Source: Diphasiastrum complanatum
Lineage: Eukaryota > Streptophyta > Lycopodiopsida > Lycopodiales > Lycopodiaceae
Direction: 5' to 3'
Length of the DNA: 64,000 bases
Assembly: GCA_029204225.1 (NCBI GenBank)
Contig: CM055096.1
Span: forward strand, 6,006,931 to 6,070,930
Below are positions 1 through 10,498 of this stretch, piece by piece. How positions within the stretch are numbered: position 1 is the stretch's first letter; the number at the start of each line of letters is the position of its first letter. The notes beneath the pieces are model-generated. The model ran no database searches and was not told the DNA's origin. It was given only the letters and a program-made list of their open reading frames with translations. Position numbers and translations under genes: made by a program.

Positions 1-1448
1 GTTTTTCACAGTTTCTTATCATGGTGGCAAATGGTAAGTTTATTGTTACAAGTGATAGGTGTGGCAAGCTGTGTGGCCAACATTCTATGTTGTATCGGTT
101 TGGTTTCTATTCAAGTCATAGTAACCTGGTTATGTTGTAGAAACTTTCTTGTCTATCTGAACTAGTATCACTTCAGATTTATGAGTAATCGAAGTGATTG
201 CTTGTTGTGGTTGTCATGTAATTTCTAGATACCATCCAAGTCATAGTTGATTGTTCATGTGGTGGTACTAAGTGAGATCAATTCTATTTTGAGTTGGAGA
301 AAAGTTATAGAATCTATCCAAGTTCATGTTTTGTCATGTGGTAGATTTGTTATAAGATTGGGAAGCCAAGGTTGTTGATTAGCCGTTGAAAATCAGCAAT
401 ACAAGTTGTTGTTTAGCTTCAAGAGAAACAACATGGTTGAAGATGGACGTACACCAAGTTTGCATATGACAAAGTGTCAGAATAAATATCATGATGAAAT
501 GCTTTCTAGGTTGGAAAGTTGTTTGGTGCAAGTGACTGTGTGTGTGAGATAGAGGTAGGAGATTCCATGGAAAAGATCATGTCAAGTACTTTGTGTGAGA
601 AAGTATTTGAAGGGGAGTATCAGTTACTTTGTGTGAGGAAGTATTGTATACATGTATCTTTCTATTGGGGATGCTCTTTTACTTGCATATTTGGTTTGGT
701 TCATGGATGATATTCTATTCTATCTGGAGAGAGTGGTTGGAATGCAAACATGAAGTGTACATCCAGGGGAGTAGTTCAACCAAAGTCCATCAAGTTCATC
801 ACAAGTGGTAACTTATGAGAGTACCAGGAGAATTGAAATGGGTTCAACTCAAGGAATCGACACAAGTGGAGCCAACTATTTATGAAGTACAAGCTTCTAA
901 AGTGGGTGTTGATATATGAGATTTGATGTTGACATTTGTAGATCTATTTCCTACTTATGGTTATCATGATGGTGTTATTGTAATCAAAGAAGATTAATTT
1001 TTTTTATGAATGTTGGGGAGATCCTTAAATTTGTGATAGCTTGAAAGATGTTCAAAGAGACCAAGGGAGTCAATCTTCAAGCAAAGTTCTCAAGGTTAAG
1101 GCAAAAGTTATCATGTCTACATTATTTGATTCAGGGGGAGTCAAAGTTCTTTGATTCAAAGGAAGTCAAGGAATCAGGTGATATGTTGCACTCATGGTAG
1201 TTACACATATACACTAAAGGGACATGAAGACTACAACAAGACATTGAAAAGTCATACGAAGTAGGATCGACATTCAAAGGAGTTCTACATCATCATACAA
1301 AGAAAGTTTTACATCGATTAATGAAGACATCGAGATCAGAGTTGATCATGAATTCTACGTCAGAATTGAGGATCTTCATTACATGGGCTTCATGGAAGAT
1401 ACACATGCATACTTTTCTTATACATAGTTCTAGACAATGTAAACATTA
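1..1448 (+). other. Internal 3' remnant of a copia element, no readable coding frame
   Basis: This stretch lies directly upstream of a polypurine tract and LTR, so by position it is the 3' internal part of a Ty1/copia element. All frames are interrupted, with open frames of about 60 codons at most. I recognise no reverse transcriptase or RNase H motif. It may be a heavily decayed pol end or a non-coding tail like those of the RT-less copia elements elsewhere in the window. The assignment rests on context only. Confidence 0.4.
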
Positions 1449-1456
1449 AGGGGGAG
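1449..1456 (+). promoter_or_regulatory. Polypurine tract of a copia element
   Basis: An A/G run (AGGGGGAG) sits immediately 5' of the TGTTAGA start of the LTR. This is the expected place for the plus-strand primer in LTR retrotransposons. The tract lies inside a perfect 11-bp inverted repeat, 1439-1449 with 1465-1475. Confidence 0.75.
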
Positions 1457-1859
1457 TGTTAGAGTTAATGTTTACATTAGTACCCCTAATGTTATCATCT
1501 AGGATTGTTGGGCCATGCTTGCGTGCTAATTCTAGGGGCCCTTACCTATATTTAGTAAAAGTCAAGTTAGAATATTGTTAGACAAGTTTCGCTATAGATA
1601 GATGTTGGTGCTTTTACCATATATAGAGACATTAATTAGGCAATTGCTTTTAGGTTGCTTTTGCTTTTGCTTTTGCTTTTGCTTTTCGACATAGACCGAA
1701 GTCTATAAGTATGATGGGCGCCCTACCTCATTTGTAATGGGACATAATTGGAGTACATCTCGTCATCATTGTTGTTCTCTCTCATGTGTATGACTATTGT
1801 CTAACAACAATAGGAATCTTGTCTTGGGTTACTTGTATGATCAAGTCGGTTTTCTAACA
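1457..1859 (+). repeat. Copia 3' LTR
   Basis: The LTR is 403 bp. It starts TGTTAGA and ends TCTAACA, a perfect 7-bp terminal inverted repeat with TG..CA ends, and it is preceded by a purine tract. A hexamer microsatellite lies inside. The matching 5' LTR is outside the window, so length and polarity rest on the terminal repeat and the purine tract. The flanking target duplication cannot be tested here. Confidence 0.8.
1655..1686 (+). repeat. (TTGCTT)n microsatellite inside the LTR
   Basis: Five tandem copies of a TTGCTT hexamer lie within the copia LTR, so copy number may vary between family members. Confidence 0.8.
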
Positions 1860-4149
1860 TGGGATGCCTTCTTTTATGGGGATGTGTTGGGGAAGAAGGG
1901 ATGTGGACAAAAGGTTTGCAAGTACTAAGATTTGAAAAAGTAATCTCTAGGCTGAATATGTATTGGAACATAGCCTAGCATCAAATTGCCACAACTTAAT
2001 ATGCAAATGCCATAATCATGAATGCTATTACGAAATGTGAAGTTTAAAAACTTTGAGATTCACCATACTATTGAACCTGGTTTTTCTTCTAGTAGCTAGA
2101 ATGCTATTTGACAAGTTTTACAGCATTGAACACCTTTGAAATATTTGGAGTTCCTTGACCCTTCTTGTTTTCCCTTGTTCTCTTGTGTTTTTCTTGGCAT
2201 AATAACTAGCACATTTGTTGACTTCATGTAAAATTCGATGTTTTGTTCTCTTTTAACTAGTTGGAGACGATACAAGCACCCGTGGTGATCCATTTAAAGA
2301 CTTTGGACAATCTTGAACGATTTACCCTCTTCTATTAGGCACTAAGAACTCCTTGGCCTTCGGCGCGATAAGATTGTTTCATGTACTTTGTGATGCTGTA
2401 GGTTTTTATGCAAACTTCCAAATGTATGGCTAAGCATCGCTCGCATCTCGATGCAATGATTTTCTTGCACTCAATGGTTTGTCTAAATAGTCTCACAAGT
2501 CTTGATGCATTTTGGTTTTCAATTCCCTTTTAGTACAAATGAAACGAACACATTACTCTCATTTTAGCCTTGGTTGAGCCCATCTTTTTTGTCTCCGATC
2601 TCAATGAGAGTTGGTTTGTATTCTTGAAATAGCATGTTTTGTCCTTATGAACATGTCCAATGTGATACGTCATTCCATTTGGTTTTCTATAGTTGGATTT
2701 ATCCATCGCTTTGAATATTGGATTTTTCGCTTCAATTAGTTTTCCCACATTCTCTAAGTGAACTTCTTTTCTAAAAAAGCTTCAAGTCTTAGTTGTTTTT
2801 CGGCCATTCATCTTGCTAAAATTTCCAATACGATAGCCATCTTTGGATGCCCAATCACTACCCACTATTTAATCTCTGAAGAATATTTGACAACTTTGAA
2901 TTGTGCTTTTGCAAGACGAACACCTTGCATTTTTTTCATACATTTATGCTAGCCAATCACTCATAGCATTGCTACCGTCTCCAAAGGGAAAGACTCTTTT
3001 GTTTGAGACCTATGTATGTTTCAGTCCTAGAAACTTATTCCCAGAAAAAGAAGGTTGGAACATAATGTACGTTCCATATAGTACATGGGGGATGTACTAA
3101 TATGAAAAACAATCAAAATAATATTGAAGTAAATACCTAAAAACTCTAGCTGAATTAGTACGTATTACGTACTATAATTTTTGTTTCATGGCTCATTTCG
3201 GAACATCGTTTTGGAATGCATTCCGTTCTGGAATAGGACAACTATGGTTTCAATAAACTTTTTGCATCCATTCAATTTTTGCCCTGTGAGAATGGGAAAT
3301 TTGCACCCATTCTTGGTGAATTTTATTCGACATTTTGAGTGCACTCTTTTTTGCATATTAACTTTTCAGCCATCTCATTCTCCCATTTTACAGCTAATTC
3401 TCAGCATATTAACTTTTTGTGTGGACCTATGATCTACTTGGGGTGATGACAACAGTCTGCTTCCTCAATAGCTTCTTCTTCCATGCTTTTTCATTAGTTG
3501 TTCTTTGGTATCAGTTATGCAACTTTGTTATTTTTCAATTTATGTTCCATTTCCCATGGCTCTAGATATATGTTATGAGATTCTTGCACATGATCTAGAT
3601 TCTATAGAGATTCTAGTTGCAACAGAATTCCTAGCTGATACACCTGATGTTCCAATTGTGGCAAGGGTTACACGTGAAAATGGGGCTCAGGACCATTCCT
3701 AACCTTTTTTGGTTCTGCTGCTCATGATCTTTTTGTGTATGCTTAAATACATCATTATAATAGTCTTCATCAGTTTTTGTTATTGTTCTAGATGCTCTAG
3801 ATGGGCTTTGAGATCTCTATGATGAGGCACATGTAGACTTTGATCAACCTTATTATCTATTTGCGCAACGGTTTTAGTATTCACTTACTGCTGCACATCC
3901 TATCAGTTTTGTAGTTGTCTTTGTGCAACAGTTTGTTTGTTGCAATAGCACCATCTGCTTTATCTAGGCATGCATCCACCTCAGCTCCTAGGAGTGGCAA
4001 GGGTGAGATAGAGGTAGAGGCTGCACATCTTTAGCACGTGCAGCTGTAGCTGGCCCCTCTACTTCTAGAGATGACAGGTTTGCTGGTCAGGGTCGAGATT
4101 ATCATGTGAATTGATTTTGAGGCGAGAGCAAGAATAGGTCTGACGTGGC
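1860..4149. other. No gene recognised
   Basis: AT-rich sequence with only short chance open frames on both strands. I found no zinc knuckle, protease, integrase, RT or host-protein motif. A short patch near 3985-4030 encodes Gly/Arg-rich triplets but no extended frame. Confidence 0.5.
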
Positions 4150-5963
4150 TATTAGAAAGTTGTTCGACCTTTGTGACCTCCCCTTCCGTCTAGCCAAAAC
4201 TCCTTCTTGGAGGCATAGGGTAGAGAATATTGCTTTGATAGGGGGCATCTACTGTGGACCTAGAATGGAGTCATTACATACCACATAGTCACTGAGGGAG
4301 GTTTTAATTTCGGGCAAGGAACTAGTGCCCATTTGTGATTCATGGATACTATATAGGTGTACTGTTACCTCCCTAGTTACCCCACCCTGATCGCCCGTAA
4401 ACTGCCAGGTGTCGATCACCTTATGGAACCAAACACACACGATCCAACCCGCCATAGGATCCATCCGGATCCACCCTCCATGCCCTAGCTTGTCGACAAG
4501 TAGGATATGACCTCCAACCCTAACTGCGTCCAATACCACCGCTAAGGCCGTTGACTATCTCCCACCCGTAGCTAGCTCACATCCTGGCTGTGCACAAGCG
4601 CTCTTCATCCACCTTCTCCTAGGTAGAAGAATAGATGACCACTGAGACGTCCCCTTGTATATCTCCAAGGTAGAAGTCTCCCAGCCCAGTACACATCCCT
4701 GATAACGACAAGTGGCACCCATGCGTGCGGTCCACGAGTCATTGGTCAAGTCAATAGGCCCAATCAAGCGTCCGGTTCCAACTTGGGTTCAGGGGTTGGG
4801 TCCCTCCCCCTCAAAAGACTTTTGAGGATTGGATTTGATTTTGGAGCGCCCACCTGATCGGATTTCGAAGCTTGCTAGAGATCAGAATTTTCAAGAAACT
4901 TGGAGCACATTCAAAGTTCTTGTTGGCACCCATTTTGTGGCTGTTTCTGCAAGTTTTGGAAGCATTTTCTGGGAGTATAAGGGCGCATCTGTTTCAGTAA
5001 CTTCCAGCGCACTTTTAGCAGGGTTTTCAGTGCCTCATCCACTGATTTTTCAGTGCTCAAATCTCTGATTTTTCAGCGACCTCTATTCTGGATTTTTGGG
5101 AGCATTTTTCCAGTTAAATCAGTGTTCAAATACTGATTTTTTGTCCACCTTCCCAGCGAGCTGTTTTCTTGGTTGCATGAAGGCGCACTTTCCAGTAGAA
5201 CCAGCGCTCAGGAAGGTTTTCACCTCGTTTTTTAGCTAGATCCAGTGCATTTTTGTGGCAGGATTCGATGTGATTTTTTTCAGCCAAGCAGCGCTCTCTC
5301 AGTAGGCAGATTTGGCGCACTTTTTCAGTCCTGTCCAGCGCACTTGCAGAAGAAATAATTTCTTGGATTCTGATCTCTGTTTTCAGTTATTTGGGCACCT
5401 AGTTTTGGAGCATTCAATGCTCTGAATAGTGGTTTCTTTCCATAGAGCTTTCCTGCTGTTCTCTGTCAGAAAAACCAGGGCTCTTTCAACCTGATTTTCA
5501 GAGTTTGAAATCTGTTTTTTTTGCCTGGTTCTGCATGCATTTTTGCCTTCATATTTGCATGCTATTGCACTGGAAGTTTTTCCAACCAATTTGAAGTCTT
5601 GATGCACACATCTTCGAAGCTCCTGTTCCAGCAAAAGTGCAGTGAAGGAACGAAACCATCTAGGAGTGCAATGCTTCCAAGTCGACAACCTTGCCCAACC
5701 GTTTGAATAGGTTGAGGGGCTATATTTGTTGTTCACCTTGGAGCGAAAGGTTAGCAATCGCCTGGAATCATTGCATGTGGTTTGGAATTCCAATTTCCAG
5801 CAAGCTGAAAGCAAAACATTGAACCTGTAAAGTCCGCAACCGTTCGAAGGCTGAGAGATACTCTTGTGATTCCGTCGACAAGTAGACTTCGAAACAGAGC
5901 TAAGTCTTTGCTCCTTTTCCTTTGGTTTGTCTTACGTTTTTGCTATCCTCTTCGAACTTTGAC
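4150..5963. other. GC-richer unassigned region upstream of gypsy gag
   Basis: Base composition rises in 4250-4850. The region leads into the gypsy gag that starts at 5964, so it probably contains that element's leader and perhaps its 5' LTR. I could not find LTR ends or a clear primer-binding site. Minus-strand open frames at 4249-4539 and 4555-4767 resemble no family I know. Confidence 0.35.
4980..5360 (+). repeat. Degenerate repeat rich in TTTTCAG and GCGC motifs
   Basis: Short phrases of the type TTTTCAGTGC, CCAGCGCACTTTT and CAGCGC recur roughly every 20-60 bases across about 380 bp. The spacing is irregular, so this is not a clean tandem array. It lies in the probable 5' leader of the gypsy element. 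A GCGCTGG-rich patch at 43140-43330 has similar vocabulary in reverse complement. Confidence 0.45.
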
Positions 5964-6474
5964 ATGACGACTCTCGAGGAAAATCCCATTTCCCCTGGAA
6001 ATGCCATTGATGAGCACGAAGAAGAAGCTCTTCGTTTTCAAGAGGAAAAGGCAGCAATGGACGTAGATGAGGAATATGAGACATTATGATTTTGTTTTTA
6101 AAGAACAGTATCAGAAATTAGAAACAGAGGTAACTAATCTAAAACAAACCTTAAACAACATGCAAACGAAACAAGACAAATCTTTTGCAGAACTTAAAAA
6201 CCTTTTTGCTAATTTAGTACCTCTTCCTTCTCTTACTCCAGTTTCTGCTTCACTACATGCATTAAAACAAACCCCAGACCATTTACAAGGCTTAGGAGCT
6301 AGTTTATCCCTAGGTCCCATGGCCTACAAGTGGTGGCTGAACCTCCAGGAGACTGGGTAGACCCCCCAGTCATGGAAGGCTTTCGAAGAAGCCTTCCTAC
6401 GAGAGTTCTTGCCGGCCAATGAACTTGATAGGGTTTGGGAAGCTTGGGAAAAGTTAGTCATGGACATTTGAATC
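5964..6474 (+). pseudogene. Gypsy gag N-terminal and capsid region, frame-broken
   Basis: Translation can start at ATG 5964 (MTTLEENP) and gives an acidic N-terminus before a stop near 6090. A shifted frame from 6067 continues with a Lys/Gln-rich coiled-coil (KLETEVTNLKQTL) and reaches a stop at 6358-6360. The next stretch reads SWKAFEEAFLREFLP and ends in WEAWEKL, the usual Retrotrans_gag capsid signature. The product would be the structural protein of the virus-like particle. At least one frameshift and two stops break it. A functional copy would be about 300-400 residues. Confidence 0.7.
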
Positions 6475-6561
6475 CCTAACTCAATATATATCACAGTATA
6501 GGGAAGCTATCCTTATCAGAAAGTTAGGGGCTTTGTCCGTGGGCTCCGGGATGAGTATAAG

Positions 6562-7089
6562 GTGGAAGTTCAGTGTAACTCACTTACTACTCTAGAACAG
6601 GCTATTAAGTTTGCCCAAATCTATGACGATTCAGTGGGCAGACGAAAAGCCAAACAGTCTAGTACTGAGCAGCCTTCTCAGTCAACCTCCTCATTTAAGA
6701 AAAAACTTTTTAAAATAAAAAAAATTGATAAATCAAATGAAGGTCCTCAGGATCGCCCTGCAATCATTCAACCATTTAAAATCGAAGATTATGAAAAAGC
6801 AAAACAAGAACGGTTGTGTTTTGTTTGTATGGGTAAGGGACATACAGTTAGACTGTGCCCTAAAGGACCCTTCAATAAAAATAAAGATAACAAGCAAGTA
6901 CACCTACTAGTACAAACCGTGAGTTTTATTTCCATGTATTTTATAGTAGGCCTGCCTAAGACCCAGAAGGGTCATGACGCTATATGGGTCATAATTGACC
7001 GTTTGACCAAAATGGCTCATTTTATTCTGACCAAAACAACCGTTAGGGCTCCAGAGTTAGCAAGGTTGTTTATAGACAGGCTATTTTAA
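6562..7089 (+). pseudogene. Fused gag zinc knuckle and integrase core (gypsy)
   Basis: This 175-codon open frame starts in the C-terminal part of gag with a Lys-rich stretch. It contains a canonical CCHC knuckle, CFVCMGKGHTVRLC, near residues 94-107. It then passes directly into integrase core sequence (FIVGLPKTQKGHDAIWV, then DRLTKMAHF). About 2 kb of protease-RT-RNase H sequence has been removed without breaking the frame. The Asp expected just before the FIVGLP block is replaced by Tyr. Integrase normally joins retrotransposon cDNA to host DNA; this copy lacks its first catalytic Asp. Confidence 0.75.
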
Positions 7090-7898
7090 TTATACGGTCT
7101 CCCTTCCGGCATAGTCAGCGACCGGGACAATAAGTATTATGGAAATTTTTGGAGCGTAGTATTCCATCATCTCCATACTAAACTGAACATGAGTACTACA
7201 GACCATCCACAGACGGACGGTCAAATAAAAAGAGTAAATCAGGTGATGGAGGATATGCTTCGTGCATACGTCAGCAAAAAGTAGACTAATCGGGAGGAAT
7301 ATCTTCCGATATTAGAGTTTGCCAAACATTTAGCTACGGGACACAGCCCATTCATGTTGATGTATGGTTTTCAGCCACGCACATTCACAACAGTAGGGTT
7401 TAAATAGGAAAAAGTTGAAGCAGCAAAAAACTTTTTAGATGATCTAAACCGGATGGTAGAACATGCTAAGTGCAGCATTGATGGGCAGTTCAGTTCTCCC
7501 CTGGTGAGAAAGTCTTTCTTTGAGTCTCAGATGACTCTAAACCCATCGGAGTGTGTGCTAAGTTGTCTCCTAGGTATTGTGGTCCGTTTACCATTATTAG
7601 GAGAATAGGCAAAGTTTCCTATGAGCTAGAACTTCCAACTAGTACTAGAGTCCATCCAGTTTTCCATGTTAGTCGGTTACGAAGGGCTTTAACTAGATCA
7701 GATAATCTAGTCACGGACAATGTTCTAGGTCCCCTCGAGGATTCGCAGCAACTTCCACCTGAGCCAAAAAGTATTCTCAGTGTTCGGGAGACGCAGACTC
7801 GTCATACCCTTCACAAAACTGCACTGCAACAACTTGTGAGAGGAACTGTTGTGAAGTTTGAACAGTGTCCATTGTCATGTGCACCTGTCATTCTATGA
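7090..7898 (+). pseudogene. Gypsy integrase core end and C-terminal region
   Basis: After a stop at 7087-7089 the same protein continues with LYGLPSGIVSDRDNKY (second catalytic Asp retained) and TTDHPQTDGQ. There the catalytic Glu is replaced by Lys (QIKRVNQ). More stops follow. A 115-codon frame at 7551-7898 ([30 protein letters not shown]) is the SH3-like/chromodomain-proximal C-terminus of plant gypsy integrases. The enzyme cannot be active as it stands. Confidence 0.72.
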
Positions 7899-8867
7899 AC
7901 ACTAATCTGGTATCAACTTTCTTAATCGTATGTATTCATTAGCGATCTACAAATACTGTAGACATTATACATTAGATATCTTTTAGCATCATATCTAAAG
8001 AATTTGCAAATTTTTTTCCCTGTTGATTCTTTCCGATTCTTTTGAGATAGACCCAGTTCTAAACCACAATTTATACTGATTGTACGATTCAGAACCTTCC
8101 TATTTTGAACCGGGTGAAAACACTACTTTTGCACCCACAACATTGTTGGAAATGATCTGAAATATCTTTGTCTATTGATTGCGTTGCTCTAAGTACATAG
8201 TCAAGAATTTCAATCTTCACAATTTTGCATTTGATTTGTCCATTGCTTTCATGTGGTAAGGAAAGCTTCAAAGATACTTGGATCATGAGCTATTTCAATC
8301 ATCATCAGAACTTCACATTATTCTTGTGTCAAATTCACCGATTCAGGAATGGACAAGATAGATTGTGATTGTTGCATTTGTTGTTGTTGAAATGACTTCA
8401 CTACATCAAAGAAATCTTTTTATGTTCATAGACTTTAAAAATAGGTTTATTTCAGTGTTGGGAAGGTATTAGCTTTTGTGATACCCGCCCGGTCAAGGTT
8501 TATGAAAATATTGGAGTTTTATAACCGGCGTTTACTCGCTGAGTATTGCACACGGTATTAGCCAGGTAGTGTTATCTTTTCATATTCGCCGGATATCAAT
8601 ATTAACCGGTTTTAAGAAATTGCAGGTTCCAGTCATCAATATTCAGATACCCATAGCCTTCCTCGCCAGTTTGGAACCTTTTAGGTCCATACCTGCCCAA
8701 CAATGCAGAAAATTTAGTTGTCTCATCTGGTTTCAAACAACTCTAAGTTGTGATCTGGTTTGCTCTTTAAGAGTCCCTCTTATTCCCTCTTATTCTAAAA
8801 CACATATTGGGCTACCTAATTGAAAATTTGAAAAGTTCAAAAGCAAAAAAACAGACCTTCGGTGAAG

Positions 8868-8871
<4 letters not shown>
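7899..8871. other. No gene recognised
   Basis: AT-rich, with short frames only. Part of it may be the 3' end of the gypsy element, but no polypurine tract with an LTR start was found. Confidence 0.45.

Positions 8872-8925
<54 letters not shown>
8872..8925 (+). repeat. (TC)n tract at the 5' side of the LINE
   Basis: 27 dinucleotide units, uninterrupted. The LINE body starts directly after it. The same dinucleotide in the same orientation ends the LINE at 14206-14241. Confidence 0.95.
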
Positions 8926-8928
<3 letters not shown>

Positions 8929-9572
8929 CATCTTCATCTCCTCACTGCTTCCATCTCCATGCAACTCTCACTTCTTTCTAGCTTTCTATGTGGCTAGATC
9001 TACCTTTTATGTGTATGACACTTTCTTGCATCACTTTTAGCTACCCTAATCTTGTTTCTCAAGATTTCATTGCTGCTATCCTTTTGCAATAGATGCTCAA
9101 CAGTTTGTTTTGAAAATTTGATTCTTCTTGCTCAAAATTTTTGCAAGCTGTAAAATCCGTATATTTAGTACGTATACGTACCGTAATGTAAAAGTACAGG
9201 CTGACTACTGCATAGTGCTCTGTCTTACCTTCGATTTGAATCAATTTTCGGGTCAATCGGACTTCGTATGAAAAAGTTACGCTCATTTCCGTAAAACTGC
9301 TTGATTAGGGTTTGCTTGTGTATGCACGTTCTTGCCATAGATTTTCCAACACACCCTCTAACACTCCACTACTCCCTCTCAGCCATCGCTGATCCATTTG
9401 ATGTGTTCAGTGTTCCGCTACTGTTTTTGCTGCCTCTCTGATCTCTCTCTTGCAATTCATCCTATTGCTTTGTTTCACCTGCCTCCAGGCTTTGTCTTGC
9501 GCATAAAGCGTGCTAAGAAGTTTGTCTACAGGTTCTCGCAAATGTCTTCGTACTTTGGAAATTGCGTCCACC

Positions 9573-10498
9573 ATGCCTACTGATTCTGTCAGCGCTCGAC
9601 CGCCATAGGTCGCTGCTTCGTCCTCAGCTACTATGGGAGACACATGCCACACCTACACACGACATACCACTCCTGAGAACATCTCCTTGCTGAATGAGTA
9701 CATTTCTAAGCAATTTGCCGCTTTTCTTTCACAACTCAATGAATTTCGTGCGGATTTGCTTACTAAGACTGCCACGATTGACGCTCAACAGACTGAAATT
9801 GCTTCTCTTTGTGCTGCGATTAGTGCTTTGCAGAGGGACATCATCCCTAATATCTCCCGTGCTGTTGAGGATACTAAGGCATCCATGAGTAAGCTTTCCC
9901 TACTTGTGCGCCAAATACATGACACTGTTGAGTGCACTGTCCGGATTCTTGTTCTTGAATAGCGGCTTCATGAGACGGTGGAACATGTACAGAAGGTACC
10001 TACTCTCGAGCAAGAAGTACGTGAGACCAAATCATTGGCTTCTATCCTGAGATCATCTACCACCTCTTCGTCTTTTGTAGCACCCTCCTTAGACACCACG
10101 GTACAGGGCATCTTGGCTAAACAACAACGCCGGGATGACAAAAAGCTCAACTTAAGATTCCGGGGTATTCCTATTGAGGTCACAACACTAGACCAGGTTA
10201 CCTCTTTGTTTACTTCACGCATGGGGCTCTCAGTTCCAGGTATCCAGTATGCTTGGCGCCTCGCCTCCAGCATGATTTGAAGGTATTATTTGTCAAATTC
10301 AAAACTATGGACGACCGACAGACAATTCTTCGTGCGCGTTGTACTCTCCGAGGCTCTCAGATTTACATAGATGATGACCTTACTCACTGCCAATGGTTAT
10401 AGCATAAAACTATTATTCAAGAGGCAAGGACAAAACAACAACGGGTGGTATTCACAAATGGTAGCCCATGCTTGTCTCTAAGCTCTAAGCGTCAATAG
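9573..10498 (+). pseudogene. LINE ORF1 (coiled-coil RNA-binding protein), broken
   Basis: ATG 9573 opens a frame with stops near 9606 and at 9960-9962, and a frame change near 10270. The middle is heptad-like (LNEYISKQFAAFLSQLNEF and following), predicting a coiled coil. A basic block (KQQRRDDKKLNLRFRGIP) then leads into KVLFVKFKTMDDRQTILRA and YIDDDLTHCQW, the pattern of the L1 ORF1p RRM and C-terminal domains. No zinc knuckle is seen, unlike typical flowering-plant L1 ORF1. The protein would bind LINE RNA as a multimer. It ends at TAG 10496-10498, in frame with ORF2. Confidence 0.7.

Larger units (their letters stand above)
5964..7898 (+). mobile_element. Internally deleted Ty3/gypsy element (gag joined to integrase)
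   Basis: In order there is a capsid-type gag, a CCHC zinc knuckle, then an integrase core and a C-terminal integrase region ending near 7898. Protease, reverse transcriptase and RNase H are all missing. The gag-to-integrase junction near 6920-6950 lies within one open frame. Integrase is last, the Ty3/gypsy order. The integrase carries a substitution at the catalytic Glu. No LTR was located on either side, so the outer limits are only the recognisable coding parts. Confidence 0.75.

Noticed and set aside
4249-4767. Two minus-strand open frames of 96 and 70 codons in a GC-richer patch
   Set aside because: No recognisable motif, no start or splice context, and they overlap the probable leader of a gypsy element.
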